Made by a program: the position numbers and the translations under genes. The notes below the pieces were generated by a model. That model searched no databases. It was not told the origin of the DNA and saw only the letters and a list, made by a program, of their open reading frames with translations. 64,000 nucleotides of DNA, from assembly GCA_020849665.1 (NCBI GenBank), contig JADLFX010000090.1, forward strand, positions 1 through 64,000, given 5' to 3'. Source of the DNA: Planctomycetota bacterium (GTDB lineage: Bacteria; Planctomycetota; UBA1135; UBA2386). Positions 17,516 through 26,900 of this stretch are shown piece by piece. The stretch's first letter is position 1. Each line of letters begins with the position of its first letter.

Positions 17516-20500
17516 ATGCGTTCGTTCACCGACGTGTTCATCCGGCACCCCGTGCTCGCCACGGTGGTCAACCTCGTGCTCCTCCTGGTCGGGTGGCGCG
17601 CGCTGACCACCCTGCCGGTGCAGCAGTTCCCGCGCGTCGAGAGTTCCTCGGTGCTCATCACCACGGTCTACACCGGCGCGAGCGCCGAGACCGTGCGCGG
17701 CTTCCTGACCACGCCGATCGAGCGGGCGGTGTCCGCGATCAGCGGCATCGACTACCTCGAGTCCACCAGCCGCGCCGGAGTCAGCATCGTCACGGTCCGG
17801 CTCAAGCTCAACCACGACAGCACTGCAGCGCTGGCCGAGATCACCGCGCGCCTGCAGCAGGTGCGTTCCGAGCTGCCCGCGGAGGCCGAGCCGCCGGTGA
17901 TCGAGGTGCAGCGCGCCGACCGCCCGTACGCCAGCTTCTACCTCAGCTTCACCTCGGACGAGCGGGACGTACCGGCGATCACGGACTGGCTCACCCGCAC
18001 GCTGCAGCCGCAGCTCGCCACGCTGCCGGGCGTACAGCGGGTCGGCATCGAGGCCGGCCGCCAGATCGCGATGCGCGTGTGGATCGATCCTGATCGGCTG
18101 GCCGCCCTGAACCTCTCGCCCGGCGACGTGCACGCGGCCCTGCGCCGCAACAACTACCTCGCCGCGGTGGGCCAGACCAAGGGCGAGCAGGTGCAGATCA
18201 ACCTGCTGGCCAACACCGATCTGCGCTCGGTCGACGAGTTCAAGGACCTGATCGTCACCGATCGCGGCGGGGCAATCGTGCGGCTCGCCGACGTGGCGCG
18301 CGTCGAGCTGGGCGCGGAAGAGGCCGACATGGTGGCCAAGTTCAGCGGCAAGGAGTCCGTGTACCTCTCGGTGTGGCCGCTGATCGGCACCAACGAGATC
18401 GACGTGGCCCACCGCCTCCGCGCCGAGATGGAGCGGCTGCGGCCGACCCTGCCCCGCGACATCGACATGCGTCTTGCCTACGACGCGACGGTGTTCATGG
18501 AGAACGCGCTCTCCGAGATCACCAAGACCCTGATCGAGACGATCTCGATCGTCGGCCTGGTCGTGTTCCTCTTCCTCGGCTCGGTGCGCACGGCGATCGT
18601 CCCGCTGGTGGCGATGCCGGTGTCGCTGGTCGGCGCGGCCATCGTGATGCTCGCGTTCGGCTTCAGCCTCAACCTGCTCACCATCCTGGCGATCGTGCTC
18701 TCGGTGGGGCTGGTGGTCGACGACGCCATCGTGGTGGTCGAGAACGTCGAGCGCCACGTGCGCCTGGGCCGTTCCCGCATCGATGCCGCCCTGGTCGGGG
18801 CGCGCGAGCTGGTCGGCCCGATCCTGGCGATGACCGTCACGCTGGCCGCGGTCTATACGCCGATCGGCTTCCAGGGCGGCCTCACCGGCACCCTCTTCCT
18901 GGAGTTCGCGATCACCCTTGCCGCGGCGGTCGTGGTGTCCGGTGTCGTGGCCGTCACGCTCTCCCCGGTGATGAGCTCGCGCTTCGTGCACCCGCACGGC
19001 CGGGAGGGCCGACTCACCACCCTGGTGAACCGCGGGTTCGACGTCGTGCGGCGCACGTACGAGCGGGCGCTCGACGGCGCGCTCGCGATCCGTTGGGGGG
19101 TGGTCGCCGCCGCCGCGCTCATCACCGGCATGGCATGGCCGCTCTACCAGTTCTCGCGCCAGGAGCTGGCGCCGGTGGAGGACCAGGGCCACATCTCGAT
19201 GTTCTTCGAGGCGGCGCCCGACGCGACGCTGGCGGCGGTCAACCGCGAGTCGCTGGGGGTCGTGGACCGGGTCGTGGCCTTCCCGGAGGCCGAGTTCATG
19301 TGGTCGCTCACCGCGGCCTGGGGCGGCTTCGGCGGCATGCTCACGAAGGACTGGCGCCAGCGCACGCGCTCGACCGAGGAGATCTACGGCGAGCTCTTCG
19401 GCGCGGTGTCGCAGGTCCCCGGGCTGCGCGTGTTCCCGCGCCTCGATCCGCCGTTGCCCAACGCGGGCCAGTACGACGTCGAGCTGGTGTTGCAGAGCAG
19501 CGCACCGCTCGAGCAGATGCTGGACACGGTCGGCGCGGTCGTCGGAGCCGGCTGGCAGAGCGGCAAGTTCCTCTACGTCGACACCGACCTGAAGATCGAC
19601 CGACCCGAGGCGCGCGTGTCCATCGACCGCGAGCGCATCGCCGACCTCGGCCTCGACCTCGCCGGCGTCGGGCAGGAGCTGGGCACGCTGCTGGGTGGCG
19701 CCTACGTCAACCGGTTCAACTACTTCGACCGCAGCTACAAGGTGATCCCGCAGATCGGCGACGCGGACCGCGCCACCGTGGGCCCGCTCCTCGACCTCAA
19801 GATCAAGACGCCGGACGGCCACCTGGTGCCCGTGTCGACGTTCACCAGCATCGAGACCACCACCGCGCCGCGCACGCTCAACCGCTTCCAGCAACGCAAT
19901 GCCGTGCGGGTGTTCGGCGGCGTGAAGCCGGGCGTGACCAAGGAGGAGGGTCTGCGGGTGCTGGAGACCGCGGCCGCCGCCGTCGGCGGGTCGGCGATCG
20001 GGCTCGACCACGCCGGCGAGTCCAGGCAGATCCGGCGCGAGGGCTCGGCGATGACCGTGACCCTCGGCTTCGCGCTGATCCTCGTGTACCTGGTCCTGGC
20101 GGCCCAGTTCCAGAGCTTCCGCGACCCGCTGATCGTGTTGCTGGGCTCGGTGCCGCTCGCGATCTCCGGTGCGCTGGTGTTCAGCTTCCTCGACCTGACC
20201 ACGATCAACATCTACTCGCAGGTGGGGCTGATCACGCTGGTCGGGCTGATCGCCAAGAACGGCATCCTGATCGTCGAGTTCGCCAACACGCTGCAGGAAC
20301 GCGGTCTGGCCAAGATCGCGGCGCTGCGCGAGGCGGCCTCGACCCGCCTGCGTCCCGTCCTGATGACCTCCGCGGCGACGGTGTTCGGACACTTCCCGCT
20401 CGTCCTGGTGACCGGCCCGGGCGCCGAAGCGCGCAACAGCATCGGCATCATCCTGGTGGCCGGAATGATCGTCGGCACCTTCTTCACGCTCTTCGTCGTG

Positions 20501-20614
20501 CCGGTGTTCTACGCACTGCTCGCGGCCCAGCACCGGCCGCGACCGGCCCACGAAATCGCCGAGCCGACCCCCGCCGCGACCGCACCCGAGGCCACTGCCG
20601 TGGCCGGAGCGTGA
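17516..20614 (+). CDS. RND multidrug-type efflux transporter, inner-membrane subunit
   Basis: The 1032-residue protein is a proton-driven pump of the HAE1/AcrB-like family. It has the typical layout: one helix (LATVVNLVLLLVGWRAL), a large porter loop, six helices, a second loop and a final helix group. The proton-relay pair of aspartates is visible in helix 4 (GLVVDDAIVVVENVERH, near residue 400). The second half repeats the topology (FALILVYLVLAAQFQSF near 855). Length is typical. The porter loops decide substrate choice and cannot be read. It is expected to be controlled by the TetR gene through operator 2. Confidence 0.95.
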   Translation: MRSFTDVFIRHPVLATVVNLVLLLVGWRALTTLPVQQFPRVESSSVLITTVYTGASAETVRGFLTTPIERAVSAISGIDYLESTSRAGVSIVTVRLKLNHDSTAALAEITARLQQVRSELPAEAEPPVIEVQRADRPYASFYLSFTSDERDVPAITDWLTRTLQPQLATLPGVQRVGIEAGRQIAMRVWIDPDRLAALNLSPGDVHAALRRNNYLAAVGQTKGEQVQINLLANTDLRSVDEFKDLIVTDRGGAIVRLADVARVELGAEEADMVAKFSGKESVYLSVWPLIGTNEIDVAHRLRAEMERLRPTLPRDIDMRLAYDATVFMENALSEITKTLIETISIVGLVVFLFLGSVRTAIVPLVAMPVSLVGAAIVMLAFGFSLNLLTILAIVLSVGLVVDDAIVVVENVERHVRLGRSRIDAALVGARELVGPILAMTVTLAAVYTPIGFQGGLTGTLFLEFAITLAAAVVVSGVVAVTLSPVMSSRFVHPHGREGRLTTLVNRGFDVVRRTYERALDGALAIRWGVVAAAALITGMAWPLYQFSRQELAPVEDQGHISMFFEAAPDATLAAVNRESLGVVDRVVAFPEAEFMWSLTAAWGGFGGMLTKDWRQRTRSTEEIYGELFGAVSQVPGLRVFPRLDPPLPNAGQYDVELVLQSSAPLEQMLDTVGAVVGAGWQSGKFLYVDTDLKIDRPEARVSIDRERIADLGLDLAGVGQELGTLLGGAYVNRFNYFDRSYKVIPQIGDADRATVGPLLDLKIKTPDGHLVPVSTFTSIETTTAPRTLNRFQQRNAVRVFGGVKPGVTKEEGLRVLETAAAAVGGSAIGLDHAGESRQIRREGSAMTVTLGFALILVYLVLAAQFQSFRDPLIVLLGSVPLAISGALVFSFLDLTTINIYSQVGLITLVGLIAKNGILIVEFANTLQERGLAKIAALREAASTRLRPVLMTSAATVFGHFPLVLVTGPGAEARNSIGIILVAGMIVGTFFTLFVVPVFYALLAAQHRPRPAHEIAEPTPAATAPEATAVAGA

Positions 20615-20619
20615 GCACC

Positions 20620-22032
20620 ATGTTCCATCCCCTTCGCGTCCTCGTTCGCCTGGGCGGAGCGATCCTCCCGATCCTCGCCGCGGGCTGCGCCGCCGTCGGA
20701 CCCGAGTACCGCGAGCCGGAGCCCGCGAGCGTGCCGGCCGCCTGGCACCAGCAACCCGAGTCGGGGCTGAGCGCGGACGCCCCGGCGCTCGAATCCTGGT
20801 GGCAGCGCTTCGGCGACCCGAATCTCGACTCGCTGATCACCCGCGCCACCCGGCAGGGTCTCGACGTGCGCGCGGCGCTGGCACGCGTGCGCGAGGCTCG
20901 TGCCCTGCGCGGCGTGGCGGCGGCAGACCAGCTGCCGACCGTGGACATGCTCCTCAGCTACGAACGCCGCGGCGGCAGCGAGAACACGCCGCTGGGCGGA
21001 TTCGTGCCCGAGTCCGACCTCTATTCCGCCGGATTCGATGCGGCGTGGGAGATCGACCTGTGGGGCCGCGTGCGGCGCTCGGTCGAGGCCGCCGACGCCG
21101 AGCTCGGGGCCGCCGTCGCGGACGCCCGCGACGCCGCGGTGACCGTCACCGCAGAGGTGGCCTTCCACTACGTGCGCGTGCGCGCGTTCCAGAAACGCCT
21201 CGCCATCGCCCGGACCAACGTCGGGCTCCAGGAACAGACCCTGGCCCTCGTGCGCAGCCGGCTGGCCGCGGGACTGGTCGGCGAACGCGACGTCGCCCAG
21301 GCCATGACCAACGTCGCGACCACCCGCGCGCGCCTGCCGGAACTCGAGGTCGGCCTGCGCAACGCCGAGAATCGCCTGGCCGTCCTCCTGGGACTGGCCC
21401 CCGGCAGTCTCGCCGCCGAGCTGGGGACGGTGGGCCCGGTGCCGGTCCCGCCGGTGGAGATCGCGGTCGGGCTGCCGGCGGACCTGCTGCGCCGGCGCCC
21501 GGACATCCGCCGCGCCGAGCGGCTCCTCGCGGCGGAGACCGCCCGCATCGGAGTGGCCGAGGGCGATCTCTACCCGCGCCTCTCGCTCCTGGGCAACGTC
21601 GGGCTCGATGCCGACCACTTCACCGATCTGCCGGAGGGGAGGAGCCTCACCTTCGGCATCGGACCCTCGCTGCGCTGGAACCTGTTCGGCGCCGGCCGGC
21701 TGCACCAGCGCGTCGCGGCACAGGACGCCCGCGCCGAGCAGGCCCTGGTGCACTGGGAGCGAGCCGTGCTCGTGGCCCTGGAGGAGGCGGAGAACGCGAT
21801 GTCCGCCTTCGTGCGCGAGCAGGCGCGCCGCGCCTCCCTGCTCGCCGCCGCGACGCAGGCTCGCCGTTCGGTGGAACTGGCACAGACCCAGTACTCCCAG
21901 GGTCTCTCGGACTTCCAGCCGGTTCTCGATTCCGAGCGCACCCTCGCCGACCTCGAGGATCAGCTGGCGCAGAGCGATGCGGTGGTCGCCACCAATGCGG
22001 TGGCGCTCTACAAGGCGCTCGGCGGGAGCTGA
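20620..22032 (+). CDS. Outer-membrane efflux lipoprotein, NodT/OprM family
   Basis: The 470-residue product starts with a lipoprotein signal ending in LAAGC, so it should be lipidated and sorted to the outer membrane. It has the duplicated OMF architecture: WWQRFGDPNLDSLI near the start, the first coiled-coil repeat with AAWEIDLWGRVRRSVEAA, GLPADLLRRRPDIRRAE between repeats, and SLRWNLFGAGRLHQRV in the second. ATG at 20620 gives a clean signal; an in-frame GTG at 20611 overlaps the pump's stop codon, so translation is probably coupled. It completes the tripartite pump. Confidence 0.93.
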   Translation: MFHPLRVLVRLGGAILPILAAGCAAVGPEYREPEPASVPAAWHQQPESGLSADAPALESWWQRFGDPNLDSLITRATRQGLDVRAALARVREARALRGVAAADQLPTVDMLLSYERRGGSENTPLGGFVPESDLYSAGFDAAWEIDLWGRVRRSVEAADAELGAAVADARDAAVTVTAEVAFHYVRVRAFQKRLAIARTNVGLQEQTLALVRSRLAAGLVGERDVAQAMTNVATTRARLPELEVGLRNAENRLAVLLGLAPGSLAAELGTVGPVPVPPVEIAVGLPADLLRRRPDIRRAERLLAAETARIGVAEGDLYPRLSLLGNVGLDADHFTDLPEGRSLTFGIGPSLRWNLFGAGRLHQRVAAQDARAEQALVHWERAVLVALEEAENAMSAFVREQARRASLLAAATQARRSVELAQTQYSQGLSDFQPVLDSERTLADLEDQLAQSDAVVATNAVALYKALGGS

Positions 22033-22071
22033 ACGCGGCGGCGGCGCCGCGCCCCCCGCTGCGCGGCCGGT

Positions 22072-23142
22072 TCAGGTCCCGAGGAGCAGCACCAGGGCGT
22101 TGGAGGTGGCGAGCGCGAAGGTGGTCAGGTTCACGGCCGCCGCCTGCAGTGCCAGTTCGGCGCCCAACAACGTAGTGTCGTTCGGGATCGGCAGTGGGAA
22201 CGACGGCGGTGTGGCCGGCAGCGAGAGCGCCAGGGTCAGAGGGTTCACATACACGAAGCAGCCACCGCCGATCGGGAGCGGCACAGGGGAGAGATCCAGC
22301 GCGAACACCATCGCCGCGGGTCCCCCCGCGGGTCCGCCACTGATGCCGAGTGCGAACGAGGGGTTGGGCACCCGCGGCAGGCCCACGGCGCCCAAGGCGA
22401 GCGCCGCGGCGCCACCGCCCGTGCACCCCGTGCCGCTCGGCGTCGCCCCGGCCGCCGGAGGCGAATACACGACCACCAGCTGGGGGCGGTTGGCCGGCGT
22501 GAGACTCTCCTTGGTCTCGAACGCCTTGGCCGTGTTGGAGCCGGTCTCCACGCCGCGCAGCAGCCATCCGCAATTGCGTGCCGGCTGGTCGAGCCAGAGT
22601 TGCACGTCGGCGACGATCTGCGGATTCGATGCCCACGTGTAGCTCCCGGGGCCGCCCACACTGATCGTCGCGCTCGCAGCCGCCTGGAAGTCGCCCCCGG
22701 CGCTCGTCCACTGGCTCGTCGGGAACGACCGGTGCACCCAGGTCGCATCGCCGGCCGTCGCGGGAGCGCCACCGCCCTGGCCGCTGCCGGCCACGGACGT
22801 GCCCTCGCCCCAGTTCGCCAGCACGCGATGCAGGTCGACCGGCGTCGCGGTCAGCCCGGCCTGCGCGACGCTCAGCGTGAGTGTGGCCGAGACGATGCGG
22901 GACCGTGGCGGGATCCTGCCGACCAGATCGAACGCGACCAGTGCGCGCCGTGTCTGCGCGTTGGTCAACGCTCCGGTGTTGCCAGCGAACATGCGCGAGC
23001 CAGCGCCGTTGCTGAGGCTGCCCGTGGCATCGAAGTAGAGGGTGTTGTCCTTGGTGGACACCACGGTCGCCTGCTGGTTCTGGCCGGCGAGGAGTGTGGT
23101 CAATCCGGAAGCGAAGGCCAGGCGGAGGAGAGTGTGCAGCAT
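22072..23142 (-). CDS. Secreted DNRLRE-domain-like protein with shared C-terminal module
   Basis: The 356-residue protein has a signal peptide (LLRLAFASGLTTLLAGQ) and then a beta-rich region resembling DNRLRE domains: KDNTLYFDATGSLSNGAG, RRALVAFDLVGRIPPRSRIV, LTLSVAQAG and WLLRGVETG. These domains form jelly-roll modules of large secreted or surface proteins. The last 120 residues form the module also found in other secreted proteins here: a glycine-rich start, LPIGGGCFVYVNPLTLAL, PIPNDTTLLGAELALQ and the end SNALVLLLG. ATG at 23142 is chosen because the signal starts there. It is convergent with the efflux operon. Confidence 0.7.
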   Translation of the reverse strand: MLHTLLRLAFASGLTTLLAGQNQQATVVSTKDNTLYFDATGSLSNGAGSRMFAGNTGALTNAQTRRALVAFDLVGRIPPRSRIVSATLTLSVAQAGLTATPVDLHRVLANWGEGTSVAGSGQGGGAPATAGDATWVHRSFPTSQWTSAGGDFQAAASATISVGGPGSYTWASNPQIVADVQLWLDQPARNCGWLLRGVETGSNTAKAFETKESLTPANRPQLVVVYSPPAAGATPSGTGCTGGGAAALALGAVGLPRVPNPSFALGISGGPAGGPAAMVFALDLSPVPLPIGGGCFVYVNPLTLALSLPATPPSFPLPIPNDTTLLGAELALQAAAVNLTTFALATSNALVLLLGT

Positions 23143-23606
23143 CGTGGAAGTGGCCGCGCCGAGGCGGGGCAGTCCTGGGAGTGCGGGGTGGGCCGACAAG
23201 CTATGCCCGAGCGGTCCAAAGGACGCCACCCCCGGCGCATGGCGTCAGGTGGACTGCCGGACTCCACCGAGCGAGTCGCGTTTCTGTGGGCCGCACGATG
23301 GGGCCGGGTACGGAGCGTGAGCTGGCGCGGCATCTGCCCCTCGCCTGGTCGGGCGCGTGATCCGGGGACATGAGCGCGCAGGCGGCGGCCGAGGCGGCGC
23401 GCGCCCGCTCTCTGCCCGCAGCAGCCCCAGGTCGGATTCCAGGCGTCGCGGGGCACCGAGGCCATGAGCGCCTCATGCCCACACCGTGCGCCGACGCTCC
23501 GTGGAGGGCGAGGGCTGGGCACGAGGCGTCCCGGTGGGCAAGCTGCACGCCCCGGAGTCTCCCCATCCCTCCCACCCACCCCATCCCTCTCACCCACCCC
23601 ATCCCG
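23143..23606. other. 464-bp divergent intergenic region
   Basis: It separates two divergently transcribed secreted-protein genes. No gene is supported. The right end holds a short tandem repeat just before the LamG-like gene. No clear promoter was identified. Confidence 0.4.
23563..23604 (+). repeat. 18-bp tandem repeat in a leader
   Basis: Unit 1 is CCATCCCTCCCACCCACC (23563-23580), unit 2 differs by one base (23581-23598), and a third partial unit CCATCCC runs to 23605, two bases before the ATG at 23607. It is a pyrimidine-rich tract with no Shine-Dalgarno. Confidence 0.6.
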
Positions 23607-24734
23607 ATGACCAGACTCTCCAGCACGGCCCTTCTCGCCGCGACCCTGACCTTGGCCCCGGCCGCGCTCGTTGCGCAGGACATCCTGTTCTACCGCTTCG
23701 ACGAAGGGGGCGGCACGAAGGCGATCAACTACGCCACGGGTTCCCCAGCCCCTGCCGAGGGGACGATCGTGAGCGGGCTGGCGGGGGCGCCGCAGAGTTC
23801 CTGGGCGCCCGGCAGGTTCGGCACCGCGTTGGCAGCCGGGCAGGGCACCGCCGCATTGTTCAACCGGGTGGACACGGGTTGGGTGCCTGGCACCTACACG
23901 GGATCGCTGAGCTATGCCATGTGGGTACGGATCAACAACCCCGCGGCACCGCCGAGCCTCTTCTACGTGCTCGGTGCGCCGACCGGCGGCGCCTTCCGCG
24001 TGTTCAGCGGTACGTCTGGCCTGATCTTCACGTCCGGCATCGGCTCGTCGCCGGCTTCGGTCGCGAACGTCGTCACGTTGGCCCGCGCCGGCTGGGTGCA
24101 CGTCGCGTTCGTTCTCGACACGACCGCCCTCACCACCCAGTACTTCATCAACGGCGTGCCGGAGACGCCCCGCACCATCACGTCGGCCCCCTCCTGGACC
24201 TCCAACGTGAACTTCCTGGTCGGGAATCAGCTGACGACCTCGCCGGGCAGCTTCTTCGATCTCGACGAGGTGCTGCTCACGCGACGGGTCCTGAGCCCGC
24301 TGGAGATCCAGCTCCTGGCCAGCACCTCGCGCGCCGCCGACGGCATCTACAAGGCCGGCTGCGGCACGCTCGCTCTCGGCAGCGCCGGCGGTCCCCCGGC
24401 GCTCGGCAACGGCGGCTACGCGCTGACCCTCTCCAGTCCCGGCCCCCTCAGCTACGCGCTCGGCATCGGGTCGAACCGCAGGGATGTCGGCGGCGTGCCG
24501 CTGCCGTTCGATCTCGCGCCGCTCTTCCCAGGCCTGGGGACCTGCCTGCTCGACACCTCGATGGACATCCTGGTCCTCAACGGAGCCAAGGGACCGGGCG
24601 GGACCAACGTGCCGTTCGCCATCCCGAACCTCCCCAGCCTGGCCGGCACGAGTCTGTTCCTGCAGGTCTCGGGGGTGGGAGGAGCCACGCCTCTCGAATT
24701 GAGCAACGGCCTCTCGATCGGCCTGGGATCCTGA
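23607..24734 (+). CDS. Secreted LamG/concanavalin-like protein with shared C-terminal module
   Basis: The 375-residue product starts with a signal peptide (TALLAATLTLAPAALVAQ). Residues 25-235 fit a LamG/jelly-roll lectin fold: ILFYRFDEGGGTKAINYA at its start, SLSYAMWVRINN, GWVHVAFVLDT with YFINGVPE, and FFDLDEVLLTRRVLSPLEI at the end. This is the usual order in LamG3-type domains that bind carbohydrate or protein. The C-terminal 130 residues are the module shared with other secreted proteins (GCGTLALGSAG, PFAIPNLPSLAGTSLFLQ, LSNGLSIGLGS). No enzyme domain is seen. Confidence 0.75.
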   Translation: MTRLSSTALLAATLTLAPAALVAQDILFYRFDEGGGTKAINYATGSPAPAEGTIVSGLAGAPQSSWAPGRFGTALAAGQGTAALFNRVDTGWVPGTYTGSLSYAMWVRINNPAAPPSLFYVLGAPTGGAFRVFSGTSGLIFTSGIGSSPASVANVVTLARAGWVHVAFVLDTTALTTQYFINGVPETPRTITSAPSWTSNVNFLVGNQLTTSPGSFFDLDEVLLTRRVLSPLEIQLLASTSRAADGIYKAGCGTLALGSAGGPPALGNGGYALTLSSPGPLSYALGIGSNRRDVGGVPLPFDLAPLFPGLGTCLLDTSMDILVLNGAKGPGGTNVPFAIPNLPSLAGTSLFLQVSGVGGATPLELSNGLSIGLGS

Positions 24735-24762
24735 GGCACAGTCGGTCCGGCAGGATGCGGCG

Positions 24763-25719
24763 ATGGCTGCCCCGAAGAAGAAGACCTCCCGCCGCACCAA
24801 GGTCGCTCCCGCGTCCCGGGGCCTCGCCCCCGCCGAGCTGATGGGCGCCCCGCCGCCCGCCATTGCCAGGCTCGCCGACGCGGTGCGCGAGGATGGCGGC
24901 GCCGTCCTCGCCACCTACCGCGAACCGATCGGCGGGCACTGGCTGCTCCTGGTCGGCCTGCCGGTCGAGGAGGTGGAGCCGACGCCGTACCAGCGCGACC
25001 TCTCGGAGACGCACCTCAAGCGCCTCGGCAAGGCGATCGAGAAGGTCGGGCTCTTCCTGGACCCGATCCTCGCCACGCGCGAGGGTGCGAAGCGCTACTG
25101 GACGCCCAACGGCAACCACCGCCTGGCCGCGGTGAAGCTGCTCGGCGGCAAGGCGATCCCCGCGCTCCTGGTGCCGGATCGCGAACTCGCCTTCAAGATC
25201 CTCGCCCTCAACACGGAGAAGGCGCACAACCTCAAGGAGAAGGCCCTGGAGGTGATCCGGATGCTGCGCGCGCTCGCGATCGACAGCGACCGCGACGAGA
25301 GCGCGTTCGGTCTGGAGTTCGAGGAGCCGGTGCTCCTCACCCTGGGCGTCTGCTACGAGCACAACGCGCGCTTCTCGGGCTCCGTGTACCGCTCGCCGCT
25401 CCTGCGAGTCGAGCGCTTCCTCGATCAGAAGCTGCCCAAGGCCCTGCGCGTGCGCGAGGGCCGCGCGCAGGCGCTCCTGGCCCTGGACGAGCAGGTCGCC
25501 GCGGCGGTCGCGGCCCTCAAGGCACGCGGCCTGACCTCGCCGTACCTCAAGGCCTTCGTGGTGGCGCGGGTGAACCCGCTGCGCTTCGCCAAGGACAGCG
25601 ACCTCACCCCCGAGGAGCTGATCGCGAAGATGACCGCTGCGGCCGCGGCCTTCGACGCGGCCAAGGTGAAGCCCGAACAGATCTCCGCCGCCGGGGGCCC
25701 GCCCGACGCCGAGGAGTGA
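24763..25719 (+). CDS. ParB N-domain (ParB/Srx-fold) protein, non-canonical
   Basis: The 318-residue protein has a basic tail (PKKKTSRRTKV), then a ParB-type N-terminal domain: VEEVEPTPYQRDLSETHLKR near 68-87, a GLFLDPILAT strand and the GNHRLAAVKLLGG loop near 110-122, the counterpart of the G-x-x-R CTP-binding loop of ParB. The remainder is helical and I do not recognise a clear ParB helix-turn-helix. No parA partner is adjacent. It is therefore unlikely to be the main chromosome-partition ParB. A regulator or DNA-associated CTPase is possible but inferred. Confidence 0.7.
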   Translation: MAAPKKKTSRRTKVAPASRGLAPAELMGAPPPAIARLADAVREDGGAVLATYREPIGGHWLLLVGLPVEEVEPTPYQRDLSETHLKRLGKAIEKVGLFLDPILATREGAKRYWTPNGNHRLAAVKLLGGKAIPALLVPDRELAFKILALNTEKAHNLKEKALEVIRMLRALAIDSDRDESAFGLEFEEPVLLTLGVCYEHNARFSGSVYRSPLLRVERFLDQKLPKALRVREGRAQALLALDEQVAAAVAALKARGLTSPYLKAFVVARVNPLRFAKDSDLTPEELIAKMTAAAAAFDAAKVKPEQISAAGGPPDAEE

Positions 25720-25731
25720 GCGGCGCGCGGC

Positions 25732-26856
25732 CTACTTGGCGCCGCCCACGAGGAACGGGATCACGGTCGACACCGCGATCAGGACGATGATGATCCACTC
25801 GAGCACCTCCATGCGCCTCGTGCCCTGCTCGTCCGAGAGCTTGTCGTAGATGCTCTCCAGGGTCTGCAGCTTGCGCAGGATGCTCGCGTCCCAGTCGGCG
25901 AGGTGGAAGCGCCGCGCCGCGAGCCGGTAGAGCCGGGCGAGGTACTGGTCGCCGAGCAGCTTGATCGCGTTGTTCACGCCCTCGAAGAGCAGGGCGCTGT
26001 CCATCTGCAGGCCGGCGATGCGCCGCAGGTCCAGGCGCGGGCTGTCGATCAGCGCGCGCCACCAGCGCGCGGAGCCATGGGCGCGCAGCGCCTCCAGGCT
26101 GCGCTCGAGGGCCACGTCGAGCCGGTCGTCGAGGAACCGCATCTCCAGCAGCTCGACGTTGGCGAACTCCAGGACGGCGAGGGTGTCGGCGGCGTGGGCC
26201 TCGAACACGAACGCGCCGTTCCAGTCCAGCACCACCTCGTCGCGGTTGCCGTAGCCGATCCGGCAGCTGTGGGCGTCCTCGACCTCGCTGGCGCGCAGGG
26301 GCTCGTTCTCGCCCAGGAGCACGCGCGCCACCAGTTCGCGCTCGCGGTCGACCAGCACCGCGGCGGACTCGGCGGGCTGCCAGCGCCGCACCTCGAACAC
26401 GAAGTAGTCCTCGGCGAGTTCGGCGAGTCCCGGCCGCGCCACCGCGTCGCCGAGTCGCTCCAGGAGCGACGCCGCGCGGCGCCGGGAGTCGGCCAGGAGC
26501 GTGGGGTTCTCGAACAGGGTTCCGGCCAGCGGCACGAGGTCCTCGAGGCTGCACCCGCTGATCGGGATCCGATACCCGACCGAGACCGCGCCGAAGTCGT
26601 AGAGGGTGCTCTCCACGCGCGTGTCGGTGGCGAAGCCCGCGACCTCGAGCGCTTCGGCCTCCTGGTCGATGCGCAGCGGCGGCGGGCGGAACTGCAGGTA
26701 CGAGGGCGAGCGGCGCTGGTGCAGGATCCGCTCTCGCTCGGCCTCGCGGGCGAACTTCTGCTGCGCCGCCTCCAGGTCGATGCCGTAGCCGAGGTCGTAG
26801 GCCACGAGCACCCAGCAGGTGCCCTCCTCGATGCGCAGGGTCGGCGTGGCGCTCAC
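25732..26856 (-). CDS. RMD1/YagE family (DUF155) membrane-anchored protein
   Basis: The 374-residue protein has the long alpha/beta region of the RMD1 family (LYDFGAVSVGYRIPI near 93, LEFANVELLEMRFLDDRLD near 235, LYRLAARRFHL near 310). It ends with the family's typical C-terminal membrane helix (LEWIIIVLIAVSTVIPFLV). Eukaryotic RMD1-type proteins sit in mitochondrial membranes; bacterial members have no established function. GTG at 26856 is the best start, because upstream reading frame belongs to the opposite gene's shadow. It lies 44 bp downstream of the sigma-54 activator on the same strand. Confidence 0.75.
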   Translation of the reverse strand: MSATPTLRIEEGTCWVLVAYDLGYGIDLEAAQQKFAREAERERILHQRRSPSYLQFRPPPLRIDQEAEALEVAGFATDTRVESTLYDFGAVSVGYRIPISGCSLEDLVPLAGTLFENPTLLADSRRRAASLLERLGDAVARPGLAELAEDYFVFEVRRWQPAESAAVLVDRERELVARVLLGENEPLRASEVEDAHSCRIGYGNRDEVVLDWNGAFVFEAHAADTLAVLEFANVELLEMRFLDDRLDVALERSLEALRAHGSARWWRALIDSPRLDLRRIAGLQMDSALLFEGVNNAIKLLGDQYLARLYRLAARRFHLADWDASILRKLQTLESIYDKLSDEQGTRRMEVLEWIIIVLIAVSTVIPFLVGGAK

Positions 26857-26900
26857 GCCAGCAGCGAACCGCGCCGGACTCCGCGACGCAACGACTGCGT

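Noticed and set aside
16262..20551. A 1429-codon open frame on the minus strand opposite the efflux operon; similar long frames oppose mfd, valS and the large subtilase.
   Set aside because: They mirror the third-position GC bias of the real genes. Their translations are Asp/Arg/His/Ala-rich with no family motif and cross real gene boundaries.
24763..25719. Chromosome-partition ParB.
   Set aside because: No adjacent parA, no visible ParB helix-turn-helix and no parS-like sites noticed; only the N-terminal domain matches.
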